Assembly: GCA_047621325.1 (NCBI GenBank)
Contig: JBLHLT010000017.1
Location: 24,646 to 88,645, forward strand
DNA: 64,000 bases
From: Bermanella sp047621325
Lineage (GTDB): Bacteria; Pseudomonadota; Gammaproteobacteria; Pseudomonadales; Oceanobacteraceae
Direction: 5' to 3'
Every line of letters starts with the position of its first letter. Position 1 is the first letter of the stretch. Positions 9,092-18,448 of this stretch are shown piece by piece. A model generated the notes under the pieces. It had not been told where the DNA came from and made no database searches. It saw only the letters and a program-made list of their open reading frames with translations. Position numbers and translations under genes: made by a program.

Positions 9092-10336
9092 CTATTTTAC
9101 GACATCGTTAATTTGCACTGAAACACGCTTAGTGCGACTACTAATAACAGCACTCAAACCTTGTAGATCACCCACCTTCGCATTACCAACACCACTTTTA
9201 CTAATGCGAGCGGTAATCACCACATTTTTAAATTGACTCAAACGCAACGCAGGCATCATCGCCATAGAATCATCAAGCGTTACCGTCACTGGCCACTGTT
9301 TTACATTAATACGCTGCACAGCAAGCGGCATTGGCGGGCCGTTTTCTGCTTTTGCTAAAACAAACAAATCGGCATTTTTTGGTAATTTAGAAATCATATT
9401 TTGAGCGACATTCACCGTCACTTGTATCGCGGCAGGCTGAACAACCACTTGTTGCTTTTCGATTTCCGTTCGCTCTTTAGCACTCATATACTGCAACGCT
9501 TTATTAATGCCACCTTGAATCGCCGCCACGTTTGGATTATTCACAGGCATCATGCTAATGAGTCGCTGCCAATACGACACCGCCTCGACATAACGCTTAC
9601 TATCGTAAGCAGCTACGCCCAGCAGACCTAATGAGGTTTCATCATTAGGGTTAATCGCCAACACGTCTTTGAGTAGTGACTCAGTGGCTGCATCTAGCTT
9701 GCGATCATTTGCGAAAAATTGAGCTTGTGCCAGCTGTGCCATTGCAACCGCTTGATCTTGCTTTGAATCAACCGATAGTAATTGCAAAGCTTGGGTAAAT
9801 CCAACCACCGCCTGATCAAATTGCCCTAAGTCGAAATTCAAACGCCCTAACAAATACCACATTTCAATATCGTCAGGTGTATTTTGGGTTTGCACATCAA
9901 GGCGTGCAATTAAATCTAACGCATTTTCTTCGCTAAAATTCGCCTGCCCACTTTTTTGCAACAATTGGGTAATCGCCAGCTCATTCTCTGAACCCAATTT
10001 TAAATATAAGCCAACACTGACCACAAAAATAACAACCAAAGATGGAATGAATATCCATTTACCTGAATTCGAAACCTGAGATACTTCTTCATCTTGAGTA
10101 TCCGCCAACAAATTCAGTTTAATCTCCTGACTTAAACCTTCATATTCAGCTTGATCAATTCGCCCGTTTTCAAAATCAGATTCTAAATCAGCTAACTGCG
10201 ACTTATAAATGACAACATTACTTTGTTGCCTTTCAAGCTTACTGCCCCGTAATGATAAAAATAAAGGCAAGCACATCACCACCACGGCTAATACTAATAA
10301 CGCAGCGATTCCTAACCATAAATCAAACATGGTCAT
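9092..10336 (-). CDS. ccmI: Cytochrome c maturation protein CcmI
   Basis: This 414-residue protein acts in the System I haem ligation step, presenting apocytochrome c to CcmF/H. It has an N-terminal TM (about 3-25), a cytoplasmic loop with ENGRIDQAEYEGLSQEIKLNLL, a second TM (93-110), TPR-like repeats at about 135-260 (MWYLLGRLNFDLGQFDQAVVGFTQAL), and a C-terminal beta domain of the CcmI/CycH type. It is the last ccm gene of the operon and overlaps the 3' end of ccmH by 14 bases. Confidence 0.9.
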   Translation of the reverse strand: MTMFDLWLGIAALLVLAVVVMCLPLFLSLRGSKLERQQSNVVIYKSQLADLESDFENGRIDQAEYEGLSQEIKLNLLADTQDEEVSQVSNSGKWIFIPSLVVIFVVSVGLYLKLGSENELAITQLLQKSGQANFSEENALDLIARLDVQTQNTPDDIEMWYLLGRLNFDLGQFDQAVVGFTQALQLLSVDSKQDQAVAMAQLAQAQFFANDRKLDAATESLLKDVLAINPNDETSLGLLGVAAYDSKRYVEAVSYWQRLISMMPVNNPNVAAIQGGINKALQYMSAKERTEIEKQQVVVQPAAIQVTVNVAQNMISKLPKNADLFVLAKAENGPPMPLAVQRINVKQWPVTVTLDDSMAMMPALRLSQFKNVVITARISKSGVGNAKVGDLQGLSAVISSRTKRVSVQINDVVK

Positions 10337-10823
10337 CCCCTTTATCTTTTGCTAATAATTCATCAATTCGCTTTTGTTGATCAGCCGTTAAATGCTCTAC
10401 CGCTTCTTGGCCTTGTTTACGCTTGCGTATAATGAAAATCAAACAAACTAAAGCCAACAACAACAAAGCCACTGGTCCAAACCATAAAACGTATGTCATT
10501 GTGCTCATTTTTGGGCGATATAAAACAAATTCACCGTAACGATTCACCATGAAATCAATAATAGTGTCTCCATCACTGCCTGATTTCACTTGCTGATACA
10601 ACTCACGACGCAAATCACCCGCAATCATGGCGTTACTATCTGACAGGTTTTGATTTTGACATTTTGGGCAACGTAGCTCTTCAGCCAGCTTTTGAAATAA
10701 TTCGGCTCGATTATGATTTTCTAACGTACTGCCTTCATCAAAAATATACTCATGCCCATCAACCATGGCATAACCAATATGACTAAACAGCATAACCACT
10801 ACTAGCGCAGCGTATTTCATCAT
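10323..10823 (-). CDS. ccmH: Cytochrome c maturation protein CcmH
   Basis: This 166-residue protein is a thiol-active subunit of the haem lyase that keeps the apocytochrome CxxCH cysteines reduced. It has a signal peptide (about 1-19), the family motif LRCPKCQNQNLSDSNA with Cys52 and Cys55, and a TM at about 108-128. Its length matches the short CcmH form used alongside a separate CcmI. The start overlaps the ccmG stop by 4 bases, indicating translational coupling. Confidence 0.93.
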   Translation of the reverse strand: MMKYAALVVVMLFSHIGYAMVDGHEYIFDEGSTLENHNRAELFQKLAEELRCPKCQNQNLSDSNAMIAGDLRRELYQQVKSGSDGDTIIDFMVNRYGEFVLYRPKMSTMTYVLWFGPVALLLLALVCLIFIIRKRKQGQEAVEHLTADQQKRIDELLAKDKGDDHV

Positions 10824-11365
10824 GGTTGCTCCACTTGCTTTGTTTCATTCACTAATGACAACCATATTTTTTCTAAAGGTGCCCAGTTACCTTGAGTGAT
10901 AGGGCCTTGATGCTTATAACGCACAACACCATTTGCATCGACGAAAAAGGTTTCAGGTGCACCTGTTACGCCTAAGTCCATCGATAAGGTACCGGCCTCA
11001 TCGTCCACCGAAAATACATATGGGTTACCTAAATCTGTCAACCATTGGCGCGCCGCATCGTTTTCATCTTTATAGTTAACACCAATAATACGAACACCTT
11101 CTTTCGCCAACTTAACCAAAAATGGATGTTCGACTTTACAGCTTATGCACCAAGTACCCCACACATTCACAAGGTGTACATCACCTTGTAGATGAGCCTG
11201 CGTTTTTGTTTCGCCACTTACCAAAGTTGGTAGTGAAAACAACGGAAACGGTTTATCAACCAAAGCAGACGGCACATCTTTAGGGTCTAAATACAGGCCA
11301 CGCCATAATAAAAACCCTAATAAAGTAAAAATAATAAAGGGTATAAATAATGCCCAACGTTTCAT
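10820..11365 (-). CDS. ccmG: Thiol:disulfide oxidoreductase CcmG (DsbE)
   Basis: This membrane-anchored periplasmic thioredoxin-like protein reduces apocytochrome c or CcmH. With the start chosen here it has 181 residues, an N-terminal anchor (MKRWALFIPFIIFTLLGFLL) and the active site WGTWCISCKVEHP (Cys73, Cys76). This ATG follows AAGGG and lies 13 bases after the ccmF stop. An upstream in-frame start would add 19 residues overlapping ccmF and spoil the signal anchor, so it was not chosen. Confidence 0.92.
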   Translation of the reverse strand: MKRWALFIPFIIFTLLGFLLWRGLYLDPKDVPSALVDKPFPLFSLPTLVSGETKTQAHLQGDVHLVNVWGTWCISCKVEHPFLVKLAKEGVRIIGVNYKDENDAARQWLTDLGNPYVFSVDDEAGTLSMDLGVTGAPETFFVDANGVVRYKHQGPITQGNWAPLEKIWLSLVNETKQVEQP

Positions 11366-11378
11366 AATCAAACCCTTA

Positions 11379-13328
11379 TTAATTAGATCGCGTTGCACGG
11401 GATAAACGATAACGCTTATCACACACAGCTAAAACACCACCCAGTGCCATGAAAATTGCACCTAACCACAACCAACGAACATAAGGCTTGTAGTGAATAC
11501 GCACAGCCCAAGCATCGCCTTCTAAAGATTCACCTAACGCCACATATAAATCTCTGAATAAACCGGCATCAATATCCGCTTCTGTCATCATGTTGCGCTG
11601 AACTTTATAATGGCGTTTTTGCGGTTTCATAGTTGTGTAATATTCATCGTTATAGAACACACGAATCTGGCCTTCATCAGCAATGTAATTAGGGCCCCTG
11701 ACTTTTTTCACGCCATCAAAGATGAAATGATAGCCAGATGCATCAACCGTATCGCCAGGTACAACACGCACATCATGTTCTTGTGTGTAATTACTAACAA
11801 TACAGATACCCATAGCGGTAATTGCCACGCCCATATGAGCGGTAACCATGCCGTAATAACTTAAACTTAATTTTCTAAGTCCTGCCAACATGCCGTTTTT
11901 AGATTTCGATTTACGATATATGTCTAACAAGGTAGAGCTAATCACCCATGAACTTAACGCAACACCCACAACGATTTGCCACGTGTATTGCACGCCATAA
12001 ATAAACGGGAAAACCAGAGACAATACAACGGTAAACACTGCGGCTGGCCAAAGCTGCGACGCCAACCATTTAGCATCTGTTTTTTTCCAGCGACTAATAA
12101 ACCCAAGGCTGATAAATAACATCAGCACCGACATAAGCGGTACAAAAAATAGATTAAAAAACGGCGCGCCTACACTAATTTTTTGATCAAAGAAATAATC
12201 GGCTACCATAGGATAAAGCGTACCCAGCAAGACCATGGCGCACGTCACGATAAGCAACACATTGTTAAGCAGCAATAAACTCTCTTTGCTCAGCCAAGAA
12301 AAACTAACCCTCGCAACAACGGTAGGTGCCTTTAAGGCATAAATTAACAATGAGCCGCCAATCGAAATAATCAACAAGGCTAAAATAAACAAACCACGAT
12401 CAGGGTCACTGGCAAATGCATGTACACTGTTAAGCACACCAGAGCGCACTAAGAAGGTTCCCAGCAAACTTAAACTGAATGCAAATATCGCCAGCAGCAC
12501 TGTCCAGCTTTTAAACGCGCCGCGTTTTTCTGTCACCGCCAAGGAGTGAATCAAAGCCGTACCCACTAACCAAGGCATAAACGATGCGTTTTCAACAGGG
12601 TCCCAAAACCACCATCCGCCCCAGCCAAGTTCGTAATACGCCCACCAACTACCCAACGCGATACCGGCAGTTAAAAATGCCCATGCAACGGTTGTCCAAG
12701 GTCGAGACCAACGAGCCCAAGCTGCATCTAAACGACCACTCAACAAGGCAGCAAGTGCAAACGCAAACGCTACCGAAAATCCAACATAACCCATGTACAA
12801 CATTGGCGGATGAACGATTAAACCAAAATCTTGTAACAGCGGATTAAGATCTTGGCCGTCTAGTGGAATATTAGGTAATACGCGCTCAAATGGGTTTGAG
12901 GTAAATAACGTGAACAGCAAAAAGCCCACACCGATTAACCCCATAATGGCAAGCACACGGGCTAAGATATCAATGGGTAAATTACGTGAGAATATACTCA
13001 CGGCCACCGTCCAAACGCTTAATAATAAAATCCACAGTAGCAAAGAGCCTTCGTGTGAGCCCCATACCGCACTGATTTTATATTGTACTGGCAATAAACT
13101 ATTTGAATTGTTGGCCACATAGGCCACAGAAAAATCGTCATTCACAAAACTCGCTGCTAACGCAACGAATGAGATCAACAAAAATAAAAATTGCCCCCAG
13201 CTTAATGGGCGACTCATCACCATCCATTGAGTACGGCCTGTCGCCGTGCCCATCAATGGGATAACACTCTGTAAACACGCAAAAACCAACGCCAATATCA
13301 GCGCAAAGTGACCTAACTCAGGTAACAT
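11379..13328 (-). CDS. ccmF: Haem lyase subunit CcmF
   Basis: This 649-residue polytopic membrane protein catalyses attachment of haem to apocytochrome c. It contains the tryptophan-rich WWD motif (GWGGWWFWDPVENASFMPW, around 230-250), periplasmic His residues, and many TM segments up to WLWLGAIFMALGGVLAVCDKRY at the C-terminus. Length is normal. It lies between ccmE and ccmG in the conserved operon order. Confidence 0.95.
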   Translation of the reverse strand: MLPELGHFALILALVFACLQSVIPLMGTATGRTQWMVMSRPLSWGQFLFLLISFVALAASFVNDDFSVAYVANNSNSLLPVQYKISAVWGSHEGSLLLWILLLSVWTVAVSIFSRNLPIDILARVLAIMGLIGVGFLLFTLFTSNPFERVLPNIPLDGQDLNPLLQDFGLIVHPPMLYMGYVGFSVAFAFALAALLSGRLDAAWARWSRPWTTVAWAFLTAGIALGSWWAYYELGWGGWWFWDPVENASFMPWLVGTALIHSLAVTEKRGAFKSWTVLLAIFAFSLSLLGTFLVRSGVLNSVHAFASDPDRGLFILALLIISIGGSLLIYALKAPTVVARVSFSWLSKESLLLLNNVLLIVTCAMVLLGTLYPMVADYFFDQKISVGAPFFNLFFVPLMSVLMLFISLGFISRWKKTDAKWLASQLWPAAVFTVVLSLVFPFIYGVQYTWQIVVGVALSSWVISSTLLDIYRKSKSKNGMLAGLRKLSLSYYGMVTAHMGVAITAMGICIVSNYTQEHDVRVVPGDTVDASGYHFIFDGVKKVRGPNYIADEGQIRVFYNDEYYTTMKPQKRHYKVQRNMMTEADIDAGLFRDLYVALGESLEGDAWAVRIHYKPYVRWLWLGAIFMALGGVLAVCDKRYRLSRATRSN

Positions 13329-13342
13329 TTTTTTCTCCTAAA

Positions 13343-13804
13343 TTAGTAACGAGCGCTTTTAACGTCTTGAGTACCACTTTCATGGGCTTTTTCTAGCGCA
13401 TCCGCCACTTCTGGCGGCATATAGTTTTCGTCGTGCTTGGCCAGTACTTCGGATGCCACAAAAATGTTTTCTTTATTTAATTGACCCAGTGCCACAATGC
13501 CCTGCCCTTCGCGAAATAGGTCTGGCAAAATGCCTTCATATTGAATGGTCACAACATCCTTGCCATCGGTCACATCAAACTGCACCGTCAAGCCATCTTT
13601 AGCTCGACTCACACTCCCCTCAACCACCATACCACCCGCACGAATAGTTCGATTTAGCGGCGCTTCACCGGCAGCAATTTGTTGCGGGGTATAAAACAAG
13701 TTAATGTTTTCTTTTAAAGCAACTAACATCAAACTCACCGCTAACGTGATCCCCCCTAGCATGAATAAAATAATAAATAACTTTTGCTTACGTTGTGGAT
13801 GCAT
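13343..13804 (-). CDS. ccmE: Haem chaperone CcmE
   Basis: This 153-residue haem chaperone receives haem from CcmABCD and passes it to CcmF. It has one N-terminal TM (about 8-28), an OB-fold beta domain, and the haem-binding motif HDENY, with His124 making the covalent bond and Tyr128 the axial ligand, followed by the flexible acidic tail. Its start codon overlaps the ccmD stop by one base (TAATG). Confidence 0.95.
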   Translation of the reverse strand: MHPQRKQKLFIILFMLGGITLAVSLMLVALKENINLFYTPQQIAAGEAPLNRTIRAGGMVVEGSVSRAKDGLTVQFDVTDGKDVVTIQYEGILPDLFREGQGIVALGQLNKENIFVASEVLAKHDENYMPPEVADALEKAHESGTQDVKSARY

Positions 13805-13977
13805 TACTTCTGCTCCCGGCGCATCTGGCGCTCAATATCTTTAATGACTTTTTTTCGAGTAAGCATAGGGCTGATGAAGTTTTGTACGATAATTAAGCCA
13901 GCTATGCCGTAACTTAACCAAACAAAGAGTCCATGGCCGCCCATATGCAGAAATTCTGAGAAGCTTTCAAAAAACAT
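13804..13977 (-). CDS. ccmD: Small membrane protein CcmD
   Basis: This 57-residue protein, found by reading the gap between ccmC and ccmE, starts MFFESFSEFLHMGGHGLFVW, continues with a single TM segment (about 16-37) and ends in a basic tail (RKKVIKDIERQMRREQK). That matches CcmD, which assists release of haem-loaded CcmE from CcmC and the CcmAB ATPase. Its start overlaps the ccmC stop (TGATG) and its stop overlaps the ccmE start (TAATG), so all three genes are translationally coupled. Confidence 0.9.
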   Translation of the reverse strand: MFFESFSEFLHMGGHGLFVWLSYGIAGLIIVQNFISPMLTRKKVIKDIERQMRREQK

Positions 13978-14735
13978 CAATGATTCGCTCCGGTGCTAAG
14001 AAGGGTTTTTACCCATTTAGTTCGACGTTCACGCCATAATATTTCATTTCGTGTGCGCGCAAACACCCAAACCGCAAACCAGCAATACAATCCGATTATG
14101 GTCAACACCAAAGGAATGAACATTTCAGGTGCCATTGTGGGCTTCTTGGTGAGCGTGATGGTGGCAGGCTGATGCAATGTATTCCACCATTCGACACTGT
14201 ATTTAATGATAGGGATATTAATACTGCCCACCAATGCTAACACCGCTGCGGCCTTGTTAGCCATTTCCTCACTTTCGATGGCGTTATAAATCGCCATCAC
14301 ACCCATATATAAAAACAACAATATTAGCATGGACGTTAAACGAGCATCCCAAACCCACCAAGTCCCCCAAGTGGGTTTGCCCCAAATAGCACCCGTCACT
14401 AACGCAACAATCGCTAAACTCGCTCCAATGGGTGCAATGGTTTTACCCACCACAAACGACATTTTCATTTTCCACACTAGGCCAATCAACCCTGCAACCG
14501 CCATCATTATGTAGGCGCTCTGGCTCAACAGCGCCGCAGGCACATGGATATAGATAATACGAAAGCTATTGCCTTGCAGGTAATCAGCAGGCGCAAATGC
14601 CAAACCCCATACCACACCCACCAACATGAGCGCAGTACCGAGCCATAAAAACCAAGGTGACCAACGCGACGTGATTTCATAAAACCACTTTGGTGAACCC
14701 AGTTGATGGTAGAGCCTTTTAAGTGCAGTCCACAT
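13977..14735 (-). CDS. ccmC: Haem-handling protein CcmC
   Basis: This six-TM member of the haem-handling protein family loads haem onto CcmE. It contains the WWD signature WGTWWVWDARLTSML (about 125-139) and the flanking periplasmic His residues (IYIHVPAALLSQ; WWNTLHQPATI). I chose the ATG at 14735 (MWTALKRLYHQLG, 252 residues), which has AAGG eight bases upstream. An in-frame TTG seven codons earlier is less likely. Confidence 0.94.
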   Translation of the reverse strand: MWTALKRLYHQLGSPKWFYEITSRWSPWFLWLGTALMLVGVVWGLAFAPADYLQGNSFRIIYIHVPAALLSQSAYIMMAVAGLIGLVWKMKMSFVVGKTIAPIGASLAIVALVTGAIWGKPTWGTWWVWDARLTSMLILLFLYMGVMAIYNAIESEEMANKAAAVLALVGSINIPIIKYSVEWWNTLHQPATITLTKKPTMAPEMFIPLVLTIIGLYCWFAVWVFARTRNEILWRERRTKWVKTLLSTGANH

Positions 14736-14780
14736 ATAAAACGACCTTGTAAACAAAATTCAAATAAACACAATTTAGCG

Positions 14781-15458
14781 TCAGCGGGCGATGGAGATTC
14801 TTAAAGCCGCTGCACTGGCAACTGGTGCTAATACCAACATCAATGCTAAATAAGCCCCTAAAAATGCTACATGCCCCGTGTAACTATTACCGTCTACACC
14901 GGCTTGTACCGAGCTTGCCGCAAAAATTAAAACGGGGATATACAAGGGCAATATCAATAATGGCATCAGCATACCGCCTTTTTTCAACCCAACGGTTAAA
15001 CCTGCGCCAATAGAGCCTAATAAACTCAAAATAGGTGTGCCCAATAACAAGCTACATATTAACGGCCAATACCCGCCTTCTGGTAACGCCAGCATGACAC
15101 CTAACAACGGGGCCATTAGGGTCAACGGCAACCCTGCGGTTAACCAATGCAGCAGCGTTTTAACCATGACAAATAATAATGTGGGCTGGGGCAGTAATAA
15201 CATTTGCTCAAGGCTGCCGTCTTCATAGTCGCTCTTAAACATTAAATCTAAAGACAACAAGGTGGCGAGCAGTGCGCCCACCCAAATAATACCTGGGGCA
15301 ATTAAACCTAAGAATTTCGGGTCGGGAGTGACTGCTAATGGAAACAAACTGGTCACCATCAAGAAAAACATCAGCGGGTTAAGCAGCTCGCCACGGTTAC
15401 GAAACGCAATGAGTAAATCACGTTTGAATAACGCCATTAAAGATGAGGTCTGCGCCAT
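14781..15458 (-). CDS. ccmB: Haem exporter permease subunit CcmB
   Basis: This 225-residue six-TM permease pairs with the CcmA ATPase to release holo-CcmE. It shows the CcmB N-terminus (LMALFKRDLLIAFRNRGELLNPLMFFLMVTSL, here in two stretches) and the loop FKSDYEDGSLEQMLLLPQP at about 73-91. One base separates it from the ccmA stop, which implies coupled translation. Confidence 0.94.
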   Translation of the reverse strand: MAQTSSLMALFKRDLLIAFRNRGELLNPLMFFLMVTSLFPLAVTPDPKFLGLIAPGIIWVGALLATLLSLDLMFKSDYEDGSLEQMLLLPQPTLLFVMVKTLLHWLTAGLPLTLMAPLLGVMLALPEGGYWPLICSLLLGTPILSLLGSIGAGLTVGLKKGGMLMPLLILPLYIPVLIFAASSVQAGVDGNSYTGHVAFLGAYLALMLVLAPVASAAALRISIAR

Positions 15459-15459
15459 A

Positions 15460-16125
15460 TTAGTTAATGGCCTCCGAGGCCGTTTGCGCCCCTAAAACCA
15501 GTTCTTGCACATCAACCGCCAGCTGGTGATGCGTCGTCAAAACAACCAAACCACCGTTTTGTGCATGTTCAATAATATGCTGTTCTAGCTGCTCAACACC
15601 GTCTTTATCAATGGCCGTGAACGGTTCATCTAAAATCCAGATGCGCTTAGGTTCTAAATACAATCGGGCCAAGGCTACCCTGCGCTGTTGACCAGCGGAC
15701 AAACCTTGAGCCAGCACATCTTCAAAGCCGCTAAGCCCTACTTTTGCCAGTGCGCCATAAATATCGACCTTGCTGGCGTATGGACATAGCCATTTCAAAT
15801 TTTCTTCTGGGGTTAAACTCGCCTTAGTCCCAACTTGATGACCAAGGTACAAAAGTTCACTGCGAAAATCGTAACAAGCAGCCTGCATTGGCTTGCCATT
15901 AAAGTACAAGTCACCTTCGTATGAAGCGCTTAACCCCAACAAAATGCGAATCAAGGTACTTTTACCTGAGCCATTCGCGCCACAGATGCGGACAATTTGG
16001 CCTGTATGCCAATCAAAATTAAGATCACTGAACAAAACACGATCATCACGCTCACACAGCAATCCACGACCGCTTATTAAAGCAGTCGGTACTTGCAACG
16101 TATTTTGTTTGTCCAATTCAGGCAC
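15460..16125 (-). CDS. ccmA: Haem exporter ATP-binding subunit CcmA
   Basis: This ABC ATPase powers the CcmABCD step. Walker A is GANGSGKST (about 49-57), the signature is LSAGQQRRVALARL, Walker B is RIWILDEPF, and the switch His is in TTHHQ. The start is set at a GTG (VPELDKQNT; 221 residues) because AGGAG lies just upstream; a TTG eleven codons earlier lacks a good ribosome site. It is the first gene of the nine-gene ccm operon, divergent from fliK. Confidence 0.92.
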   Translation of the reverse strand: MPELDKQNTLQVPTALISGRGLLCERDDRVLFSDLNFDWHTGQIVRICGANGSGKSTLIRILLGLSASYEGDLYFNGKPMQAACYDFRSELLYLGHQVGTKASLTPEENLKWLCPYASKVDIYGALAKVGLSGFEDVLAQGLSAGQQRRVALARLYLEPKRIWILDEPFTAIDKDGVEQLEQHIIEHAQNGGLVVLTTHHQLAVDVQELVLGAQTASEAIN

Positions 16126-16285
16126 AAAAGCTCCTAATTCATGAGGTTTTACACACAACCTCTATACTCATTACTTAATTCATCTGATATCTGGCCGATA
16201 TAAACGATGTACAAACCAAATACGCGCGGCATTATATACAAAATAAAGCGTATTGACGGCAGATTCCTTAAAAATTGACGGTTTA
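16126..16285. promoter_or_regulatory. Divergent promoter region between ccm operon and fliK
   Basis: About 160 bases between the chosen starts of ccmA and fliK must hold the promoter of the long ccm operon and that of fliK. AT-rich -10-like stretches are visible (around 16195-16250), but I could not fix a promoter pair with confidence. Confidence 0.35.
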
Positions 16286-18076
16286 ATGAAACTACCCAGC
16301 GAACCTACAATCAATGTGAATTCATCTTCACCCAGCCAGCCCCCCACTCAGGGCACTCAGCAGGCAAGTGCAAGCGCATCAGGCCAAGCCGTGCCTAAGT
16401 CCATTCAAGCATTAATAAACACTTGGGCAAACGTGGAATCCAGCCAAATACTTTCAGACAAGCAGAACCTGCAAGTGCTTAATCAATTGGCTTTATTAAT
16501 AGGCAGCCAACCAAAAGCACCCACTATCAGCCAAAGCCAAATACCACATTCAGGGATTAGCGAAAAACTGAATATCGCCAATCTTGCTCAAAGCCTAGGT
16601 AACGACGCCGCCTTAACAGACAGCCTAAAGTTAGTCTTAATAAAACTACTCAGCGTCAAAGGCCCTATTAGCATTTTATCTGATCGCCCCTTACCCGCTA
16701 ACAGCCAAGTATTATTGGGGCAAACCCCAGAGGGAAGGCTCACCATTCAGCGCGAACAAAACCCTGCACTGCTTAACCAATTTCGCTCGCAATTCAGTTC
16801 GCAAAATTTCTCATTAAAACCTATTCCTCTAATGACCACTCATGAACGTTCTACGCAAGATGCACGTACTGGGTTCACTTTTACCTCTTTACCCAACACC
16901 ACATTAAAAAGCACACTCCCTCTTGCTGCTCACACTTTACAACAAGCGCTTATAAACAGTGGGCAAAACTTTGAATCTAAATTGACTCAGCTTCTTCAGT
17001 CGCAAACGGCAGGAGCAATGCAAGCACCTCAAAAACAGCTTAATCAAAGCAGTACAACAAACAGTAGCATGAGTACAAGCATGCATAGCAAAATCAGCCA
17101 AGTAGAACAGAGCATTCAAAAATGGGTCAGTCAGTTTCAGCAAAAAATCAATCATTCAAACAATGCCGCAGGCACTGCATCACAATTAAGCACCGCATCA
17201 CACACCTCTCATCAAACGCTTACAACCACGACAACCTTATTAAATGATATTCAAAATTCTCTCAGCCCAAAAGAGACGAACACCACTCAAACTAGCGAGT
17301 TAAAACATGACCATAAAAGCTGGTTAATCCAAAACCAAAATCAACTATTAGAGCAACTGGGGAAACAGTTATTGCAACGTAAAGACCGTTTTATTCCTAA
17401 TTGGTCATCCACCCTCACACAGGGTGCACACCCAGGGGCCTCCGTTAAAACATTTCAAGACTTAACCCAATGGCTAACACTGCTCATGATGCCTAAAGCA
17501 AGTACCGACAACCAAGGTGAAAGCCTTTGGCCAAAGCCATTAGCGGTACAGCCTCAATTACAGCAAACGCTTTCCGCTTTATTAAATAGCTTTAATCAAA
17601 ACGACAGTGAAACCACACTGCTGCGCCAGTTGCTCAGCATTACCCAAAATTTATCGAAATTAACCCACGATCAAATTCAAAACCGATTTTTACAAGCGCA
17701 AGACAACAGCCAGTTTCAGCTTTCTTTGCCCTATATTCACCAAAACCAACTCCAGTGGTGTGAATTTGAGTGCAAACAACACGCACAACCCAATAATGAA
17801 TCCGAAAAAACGAACGGTTGGCATCTCATACTGCGTTTTGCTCAGCAAACCGATCAGGCATTTGCCATTGAAAGTCATCTAAAACAAGAGCAGTTAGCCG
17901 TCACACTATGGGCCAGCGAATCACAGCAACTTAAATATTTACACGAAAACATCCCGCTAATTAAAACCAAACTGGAGCAGGCCGGCTTTAAAGTTGATAG
18001 CGTTTCAAGTAAACACGGCGCACCCAAGCAACTGCACCAACCAATTCAGCAGTCGCTAATTGATGTTCACACATAG
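16286..18076 (+). CDS. fliK: Flagellar hook-length control protein FliK-like
   Basis: This roughly 596-residue protein has a Gln/Ser/Thr-rich, low-complexity N-terminal two thirds, as in molecular-ruler FliK proteins. The C-terminal Flg_hook domain (GWHLILRFAQQTDQAFAIES, then LWASESQQLKYLHENIPLIKTKLEQAGF) is the part that contacts FlhB to switch export from hook to filament subunits. I take the ATG (MKLPSEPT); an in-frame TTG 11 codons upstream is an alternative, and neither has a strong ribosome site. A small FlhB-domain gene follows 11 bases later. No other flagellar genes are in the window. Confidence 0.8.
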   Translation: MKLPSEPTINVNSSSPSQPPTQGTQQASASASGQAVPKSIQALINTWANVESSQILSDKQNLQVLNQLALLIGSQPKAPTISQSQIPHSGISEKLNIANLAQSLGNDAALTDSLKLVLIKLLSVKGPISILSDRPLPANSQVLLGQTPEGRLTIQREQNPALLNQFRSQFSSQNFSLKPIPLMTTHERSTQDARTGFTFTSLPNTTLKSTLPLAAHTLQQALINSGQNFESKLTQLLQSQTAGAMQAPQKQLNQSSTTNSSMSTSMHSKISQVEQSIQKWVSQFQQKINHSNNAAGTASQLSTASHTSHQTLTTTTTLLNDIQNSLSPKETNTTQTSELKHDHKSWLIQNQNQLLEQLGKQLLQRKDRFIPNWSSTLTQGAHPGASVKTFQDLTQWLTLLMMPKASTDNQGESLWPKPLAVQPQLQQTLSALLNSFNQNDSETTLLRQLLSITQNLSKLTHDQIQNRFLQAQDNSQFQLSLPYIHQNQLQWCEFECKQHAQPNNESEKTNGWHLILRFAQQTDQAFAIESHLKQEQLAVTLWASESQQLKYLHENIPLIKTKLEQAGFKVDSVSSKHGAPKQLHQPIQQSLIDVHT

Positions 18077-18087
18077 CAGGTTGAATC

Positions 18088-18381
18088 ATGAATAACGAAA
18101 TACCTAATCATGAAATCGAACAAGCTCTCGCGTTATTTTATGATGGCGGCCAAGCGCCAGTGATCAGCGAAAAACGATTCGGTGAAAAAGCGAACGAACT
18201 GGTGAATCTCGCCTATGAAGCAGGCATTCCAATTTATGAAAACCCAGAACTACTAGAGCAACTGAGTGCGCTCAGCATAGGCGATAACATTCCACCTGAG
18301 CTGTACCGTTTAGTGGCCGAGATTTTAGCCTTTGCGTTTTTTATACAAGGCAAAGGACCTAAAGGTTACCAGGAGGCTTAG
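18088..18381 (+). CDS. Free-standing FlhB C-terminal-domain protein
   Basis: This 97-residue protein matches only the cytoplasmic export-switch domain of FlhB/EscU (EKRFGEKANELVNLAYEAGI, then IPIYENPELLEQLSALSIGDNIPPELYRLVAEILAFAFF). It lacks the TM part and the NPTH autocleavage sequence: the equivalent position reads PVISEKRFG. Such solo FlhB-like proteins occur next to FliK-type genes, where they can bind the ruler or partly replace FlhB's C-terminal domain. It is co-transcribed with fliK, and both point to flagellar substrate switching. Confidence 0.82.
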   Translation: MNNEIPNHEIEQALALFYDGGQAPVISEKRFGEKANELVNLAYEAGIPIYENPELLEQLSALSIGDNIPPELYRLVAEILAFAFFIQGKGPKGYQEA

Positions 18382-18402
18382 CCTTAATAACAAACACAAA
18401 AA

Positions 18403-18421
18403 AGCCAGCATTTAGCTGGCT
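18403..18421. terminator. Bidirectional terminator
   Basis: AGCCAGC (18403-18409) and GCTGGCT (18415-18421) form a 7-bp stem with a 5-base loop. On the minus strand six T follow directly and on the plus strand ATTTATT follows. It therefore serves both the fliK pair and the converging lipoprotein gene. Confidence 0.85.
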
Positions 18422-18448
18422 ATTTATTCACTGATGCATGCTTATATC

